Part shown: positions 62,801 to 64,000 of the stretch, in pieces
Numbering within the stretch: the stretch's first letter is position 1
How the letters are laid out: each line of letters opens with the position of its first letter
Assembly: GCF_963576545.1 (NCBI RefSeq)
Contig: NC_083647.1
Span: forward strand, 3,825,507 to 3,889,506
Direction: 5' to 3'
Source: Limanda limanda
Taxonomy: Eukaryota; Chordata; Actinopteri; Pleuronectiformes; Pleuronectidae
Length of the DNA: 64,000 nt
Notes under the pieces: model-generated
Databases searched by the model: none
Told to the model about the DNA's origin: nothing
Seen by the model: the letters and a program-made list of their open reading frames with translations, nothing else
Made by a program: the position numbers and the translations under genes

Positions 62801-63302
62801 AAATATGAATCTTAAAACTCTTAGTATATTCAAAATCAAACCAGCTTTCCAATCTCCTCACATGCCTCATAACTGTCTGATCTGCCATTTTAAATGATCA
62901 GTGGCAACTTTTAACCCCTTATAATCTTCCACACAAGAAGAATCAAACAGCAACAGATATCAGCTTTTCGGTAACAAACTCAACATATTCTAAAGTATTT
63001 CCTCTTACAATCCATACATTAGAAATCTGATCTGTTGAGACAACATAAAAACAGAATATTCCAAAAACCTCTGAGAAGCCAGTGACCTATATTAGCCGTT
63101 GAGTCATCACATCTGTTTTTCAAGCTCTGGCTGTCTGACTTTCGACCCCCAGCCCCCCCCCCTCTCCTCTGCGGCCGTTACAACGACCTCATGCCTCAGC
63201 AGAATATAGATCCTGCTCTGTAGTTTTCACTCGGTTGTACTTTGCCCCAGACCCCTCACAAACTCACCCAGTGTCCTGGGGAACGACGCTGGCTTCCATC
63301 AT
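35449..63302 (-). CDS. rin3: Ras and Rab interactor 3, 14 coding exons, 1,100 aa
   Basis: Minus-strand exons: 63302-63268, 58177-57577, 54991-54880, 54737-54665, 54176-54085, 53054-52001, 39756-39576, 39461-39290, 38784-38663, 38485-38299, 37313-37182, 37095-36929, 36407-36293 and 35708-35449. All phases join (3,303 bases). Domain order: proline-rich N-terminus (to about 175), SH2 (about 177-305, FLVH in place of FLVR), a second proline-rich and charged region (about 320-650), RIN homology and VPS9 (about 660-960, with SSTELLQEIRQMMTQLKSYL and GADDFLPVMMYVLARSNL, then YYLTTTYGALEHIK), and an RA-like domain (about 980-1070). RIN proteins bind GTP-Ras and activate Rab5-family GTPases on early endosomes. 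The VPS9 part fits RIN3 clearly better than RIN1 or RIN2. Exon 1 was chosen because its ATG-ATG exon ends in a GTGAGT donor of the matching phase. Intron 6 (12.2 kb) holds a Gypsy element. Confidence 0.93.
37340..37425. repeat. Interrupted (CA)n tract in rin3 intron 10
   Basis: CA-rich sequence with interruptions, on the intron side of exon 11. Similar short CA tracts occur next to exons 9 and 12. Confidence 0.7.
40141..40745 (-). mobile_element. Tc1/mariner remnant in rin3 intron 6
   Basis: It begins actcaccaagcactttattagg, the terminal-repeat type of a fish Tc1 family. Later pieces (tctttctgtcagctc, cattctcctaggtccacagaaccgctgctcac, gaaaatctcaggagatct) follow the complement of that family's transposase gene in order, with large gaps and many changes. 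No open frame survives. Confidence 0.6.
41064..41094 (+). repeat. (CA)n microsatellite in rin3 intron 6
   Basis: About fifteen CA units. Confidence 0.9.
41483..42479 (+). repeat. 5' LTR, 997 bp
   Basis: It runs from TGTAATGG to GCTACA and differs from the 3' LTR by one extra T in a C-run/T stretch near 41724. Inside it are a 33-base block (41761-41793) followed by a GTACGG donor, a 55-base block (42182-42236) preceded by cttcacag, and a fused copy of both (42313-42400). Confidence 0.92.
41761..42400 (+). other. Exon-like blocks and their spliced copy within the LTR
   Basis: Block 1 (41761-41793, ending gagacag) is followed by gtacgg. Block 2 (42182-42236, beginning cagtttaagg) is preceded by tccttcacag. 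The 388 bases between them start GT and end AG. At 42313-42345 and 42346-42400 the same two blocks occur, base for base, joined exactly at gagacag|cagttt. The arrangement is repeated in the 3' LTR (49323-49355, 49744-49798, 49875-49962). It is what copying of a spliced leader RNA into the LTR would leave. Confidence 0.8.
42484..42501 (+). promoter_or_regulatory. Candidate primer-binding site
   Basis: The sequence starting TGGTGCCGTGACCCGG follows four bases after the 5' LTR. A leading TGG, complementary to a tRNA CCA end, is expected of a primer-binding site. I did not determine which tRNA fits. Confidence 0.6.
42596..43960 (+). CDS. Gag-like protein of the Gypsy element
   Basis: The open frame extends up to an ATG at 42461, but that one lies inside the 5' LTR, so the Met at 42596 (454 residues) is the likelier start of the genomic-RNA product. 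The middle resembles a retrotransposon capsid (a helical segment with W and EHFGDA motifs). The C-terminus has a cysteine/histidine-rich region: a C-x2-C...H...C set and then a knuckle C-x2-C-x4-Q-x4-C. The position of the usual His in the knuckle holds Gln (CAA at 43874-43876), a possible damaging change. The frame ends at 43960, overlapping pol by 73 bases in the -1 frame. Confidence 0.85.
   Translation: MSFSNSDDPEGAAGVSPSRYVSVPQSDDLMSNNGIDSVNVTPVRNEGNTLSAQRGFSGMGRGAQLANLIESSVRAPPVGLPLNQFEGVADLIKQLSSEIGSQISAKLSQAGQASANENVNTPPNTAQNLDWSKMNLILKSDIKEPPHFRGDGSDRCTVSEWQEIMQTYLARKGCSLSEQGNEVMDRLMGRARDVVKICIRNNRFVSISRDPDVIFTILREHFGDAISSTTPLQDFYETIPKRSESGLDYWIRLNKAIDLADECLRRQGKKVEDPGHEVTMMFVKHCPDPSLYTALRSRPLEKWTVGEVQELVDSHHRDRQSARACQTRNTVKVNEDVTPNAWCMAQQPVSANQSTNLEPASLSKMISLMEKILAKQEQSQSQAWGRAQVGEATTNLSSCRVCRAPDHSTKAHCFREGLCFKCYKTGQRGFECSEKRQANKTNVAMPHVPDPALN
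43888..48810 (+). CDS. Pol polyprotein of the Gypsy element (PR-RT-RH-IN), 1,640 codons open
   Basis: One uninterrupted frame. The aspartic protease motif DSG is at residues 109-111. The reverse transcriptase has YLDD at 585-588. The RNase H region has an Asp at 760 in an IDAS motif. The integrase has a zinc region beginning near His 1060 with CKRC further on, and the catalytic triad Asp 1127, Asp 1186, Glu 1222, with 35 residues between the last two. The C-terminal 200 residues are serine/glutamate-rich without a recognised domain. The frame opens directly after a TGA in its own frame, so it is reached either by a -1 shift from gag within 43888-43957 or by independent initiation. All visible catalytic residues are present. 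Normal activity was not assessed. Confidence 0.92.
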   Translation: MLRKEASEQNKCSHAPCARPSFKLKGLRQKGGGVGTEYDTTSKNPADFDTENETYSKQQVIHRKRTTPLVVKPDGLTQGIGYRKIDDEDDLFYATALVEGKVELSALVDSGSTTCTLSESAERSLRGGNIIDGESSHPTEKILIGCGGNEAKPKCTYELNIDLLGCKMAVSFLVVPGQIDDMIVGSNVMRHVMRQTKNSDWFWDSVSRPAREDSREPLLDLLSNVDRWHGERIPKRVGAVVLKQCVTLEPRHEHLLWGKLKEKVPVSVGSTVMVEPSDSRSAPRNVLVARTVCPLRGDKWIPMKVINPLDRPIVLRRNTKLAQLHPCLALEELQLDGVSEGSPGKAKAVLQNVTQVESPDPESSERVKTDYMSKLQELGLTEIDVKSCEVSDFWKSKLVNLVSQYEGIFSRDKLDCGEAKQVVHRIRLKDELPFRLPCRRIPPSDYQKLKETLDAMEEKGIIRKSYSEWASPLVIVWKPSGELRICTDFRWLNQRTEKDAYPLPHQGDALAALGGNCFFSTMDLTSGFYNIPIHEDDRKYTACSTPAGLFEYNRMAQGLCNSPATFARMMTSIFGDQNYHSLLCYLDDLLVFGKSEQEALDRLEMVFSRLREHNLKLAQKKCYFLRESVKFLGHIVTAEGIATDPSKVSAINQVTAADLMANDGETPSPTKIRSFLGMANYYSHFIEGLSGMAKPLFALTAGQKKKRKDGKPWVSKPRRLKPEDWTTDCELAVEKIKNAVTQTAILSHPDFKKPFVLYIDASMDGLGAVLSQVPDGEKRPRPVAFANKTLSKSQSRYPAHRLEFFALKWAVCDKYAHWLKGNQFTVLTDNNPLTYIMTKPKLDACEQRWVSKLAPFDFDLKYIPGTQNIPADLLSRRPFAKVLDASEALENGAQCVTSERIQEAFRLSVNVQTSDSYLGQNQVGGQIGISREGVKATLESCSEWESGRLIRNINFAQCPGSLLKGGVPALPAFSADDIKRSQKEDCVIARVRFFIERKRRPSRREKCHEPAQVLRMLKHWEKLEMTNDILYRRSKDRTGRKRYQLVLPSSLKAVALKGTHDDAGHQGQSRTLHLMRQRFFWSGMDGEVKKYVSHCKRCVVSKTLEPEARAPLESIKTSAPLELVCIDFWSAEGKNGESVDVLVVTDHFTKLALAFPCPNQTAKVVARKLWNQFFCTYGFPLRIHSDKGANFESHLIKELLQVSGVKKSHTTPYHPMGNGQTERFNHTLGNMIRSLPARDKERWPQMIQTLTFSYNCTTHETTGFAPFYLMFGRVPRLPVDIVFGNTLRDEDVVAHDTYVDSLQRDLSEAVKIAQRNTTEAQKRQARQYDKRVKGVPLTVGDNVLLANRKDRGKGKLADLWDSTVHVITWKDPSVHIYRVEDPTTKKSKVVHRNFILPVNFLPVVEPEDMSTIFSTVSEEVARDVESLGNEPLFDIESESGDSRTAVWIMHGQCPKTVSIGEAQGTLEEQLAIGLGMEQHQTTPVGEEDVASLHEGSSSRNSSRSITSESDVSGNDRSDSGTEGGVREQETLHDPGSSRSDYSMSVTTRSGISSVTSPVGCSRCNTPEYDRILPKENLLWRNQRLEPSETVLSGDATTTRTGRVVKPVRRLLESMSMIIREPGSVDSLSVLFEVLSTFVDA
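48811..49045 (+). other. Untranslated stretch and polypurine tract before the 3' LTR
   Basis: After the pol stop there is no further frame. The last bases (gaggaggggtgaa, 49033-49045) abut the 3' LTR and are the expected polypurine primer for plus-strand DNA synthesis. Confidence 0.6.
49046..50041 (+). repeat. 3' LTR, 996 bp
   Basis: Same ends and same internal block arrangement as the 5' LTR. The one difference I see is a missing T near 49287. Confidence 0.92.
50225..50352. repeat. (CT)n-rich tract
   Basis: Two runs of CT units (50227-50251 and 50333-50352) separated by pyrimidine-rich sequence, in rin3 intron 6. Confidence 0.8.
50740..51460. repeat. Probable unclassified repeat, GC-rich, in rin3 intron 6
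   Basis: The right end, read on the minus strand, is CAGGGGTGGACTGGCCATCT, a phrase that I know recurs widely in fish genomes. The interior has a (GA)n run (50811-50833), a GC-rich block (50840-51010) and an A-run (51359-51371). The left border and any target duplication were not found. Confidence 0.35.
54256..54275 (+). repeat. Short (TG)n tract in rin3 intron 4
   Basis: TG/TATG repeats that also give the low-complexity open frames near 54251-54473. Confidence 0.7.
56479..56850. repeat. Dispersed repeat family, copy B (rin3 intron 2)
   Basis: It begins tttgatttgtatagccc and carries the same blocks in the same order as copy A at 17958-18440 (ccctctcccaggacggac, gtcagcagcca, ccaccatcaagatcgga), in the same orientation. 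It has an extra piece near the start (tcatagggctttaaca) and lacks about 110 central bases present in copy A. Confidence 0.7.
59241..59283. repeat. 43-bp near-perfect palindrome in rin3 intron 1
   Basis: The arms ggcctaggctagattatacc and its near complement ggtatattatggcctaggcc face each other with almost no loop (about 18 of 20 positions pair). It sits in a 170-base block (59180-59330) in which words such as attataccc and ggcc(a/t)ag recur in both orientations. Confidence 0.75.
60337..60353 (+). repeat. Short telomere-like repeat
   Basis: GGGGTTAGGGTTAGGGT, about two and a half units, in rin3 intron 1. Confidence 0.7.
61021..61080. repeat. (ATC)n-rich tract
   Basis: Imperfect catcat units in rin3 intron 1. 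Confidence 0.7.
61826..62096. repeat. Common fish dispersed repeat in rin3 intron 1
   Basis: Starts ggtaaatggtaaatgg and contains tatatagcgcttttctag, ctcaaagcgctttacag, cacattcacccattcac, tcttgcccaaggacacttc and gggatcgaaccgccgacc, ending cctcagccacagccgc. This order is a very common repeat in fish genomes by my memory. The class is not settled here. The open frame across it (61873-62151) is not a gene. Confidence 0.7.
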
Positions 63303-64000
63303 ATTTCCACAGATTCAGTGTTGGACTGCTCTCTGTCAGCCCTTCAGCTCCATTTGAGACCCCGCCTTGTTCTCTGCCCCCCCCCCCCTCTTTTCTCCCG
63401 TCTGAGCAGGACTGAAAAGGGAAAAACTCAAACGCAAAGGGAAAATATGTTTAAGTGTGTCAGCCCTCCCCTTCTGTCTCAACTTCCTGAACTCGTCGGA
63501 CAGGAAGACACAGGCATTTGGGGTCAGGCTTCCCCCACTCTGTTTATTTGTCAGTGACATACATGTACGTCTCAGCGTTGGTAGTTCATGAGTATTTGTA
63601 TATTAACCCACTGGATTGCATTTTCAAACAGGCTTACTTACACCATTGAATCTCAAAATGTATCATGGATATATAACCATGTTGATGTCCCGTACAGCTT
63701 CAATATTCAGCAGATGCTCCTTGAGCCTCCTCCTCTGCCTCCTTCACTCCTCCCCTCTGCTTCTAAAGCTTTCCAGATGCTGCTCCATTCAAGCTGTGGA
63801 ATGTACAACCTAATGTTTCTTGCAAGCTTCACTCTTTGCTTCCTGATTTCATGACTGCTGTGTGTATTTGTCTTACCCACCACATTTCCACCGCTTATCT
63901 CTTCTCTAATCTATAGGCCTTTTTCTTAGTTCTCACAGGGCGGGGAGGCTTTAAAATAGTCAAAACCACAGACAACATTTGAAAACTGACATTAACTGGT
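63303..64000 (-). other. Upstream of rin3 exon 1: 5' leader or first intron, no other gene seen
   Basis: Moderately pyrimidine-rich with a C-run at 63379-63388. No TATA box or CpG island marks the rin3 promoter clearly, so the transcription start may lie beyond the window. Open frames here occur on both strands and have no domain. Confidence 0.45.

Overview
The window is animal nuclear DNA, almost certainly from a teleost fish. Genes are split by GT-AG introns, long (TG)n runs occur, and the interspersed repeats are of kinds common in fish genomes (hAT, Tc1/mariner, L2, Ty3/Gypsy). Most long open frames are not genes. The real genes had to be assembled from short exons by splice phase and protein similarity.

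Left part (1-9,900): a possible terminal exon at the edge, an L2 LINE 3' fragment, an intronless 323-residue gene on the minus strand with its own TATA box (not recognised), and a non-autonomous hAT element with a perfect 8-bp target duplication that carries a damaged piece of a histone H3 gene.

Middle part (9,900-28,300): three complete genes. dnal1 (outer dynein arm light chain 1, 8 exons, 193 aa) has a candidate RFX X-box and an NRF1 site just before its start codon. tedc1 (tubulin epsilon/delta complex 1, 8 exons, 399 aa) follows on the same strand. pth2 (the TIP39 neuropeptide precursor, 3 coding exons, 158 aa) lies on the minus strand and ends in a KR-cleaved peptide of exactly 39 residues.

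From 28,300 to 34,770 there is no recognisable gene. This stretch holds a second hAT element with a solo LTR nested in it, a short interstitial telomere repeat and an orphan X-box.

Right part (34,770-64,000): one large minus-strand gene, rin3 (Ras and Rab interactor 3), in 14 coding exons whose phases all join to give 1,100 aa: proline-rich N-terminus, SH2, second proline-rich region, VPS9 and RA domain. Its 12-kb intron 6 contains a nearly intact Ty3/Gypsy retrotransposon in the opposite orientation. The two LTRs differ, as far as I can see, by one base. Each LTR contains two exon-like blocks separated by a GT-AG intron and, further on, the same two blocks precisely joined, which looks like a spliced copy captured by the LTR itself. 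This is the most unusual observation here.

From memory of the human map, DNAL1, TEDC1 and RIN3 all lie on chromosome 14, which supports shared ancestry of this block. dnal1 and tedc1 act in cilia and centrioles; pth2 is a secreted neuropeptide; rin3 acts in Rab5-type endocytic signalling. They form no operon-like unit.
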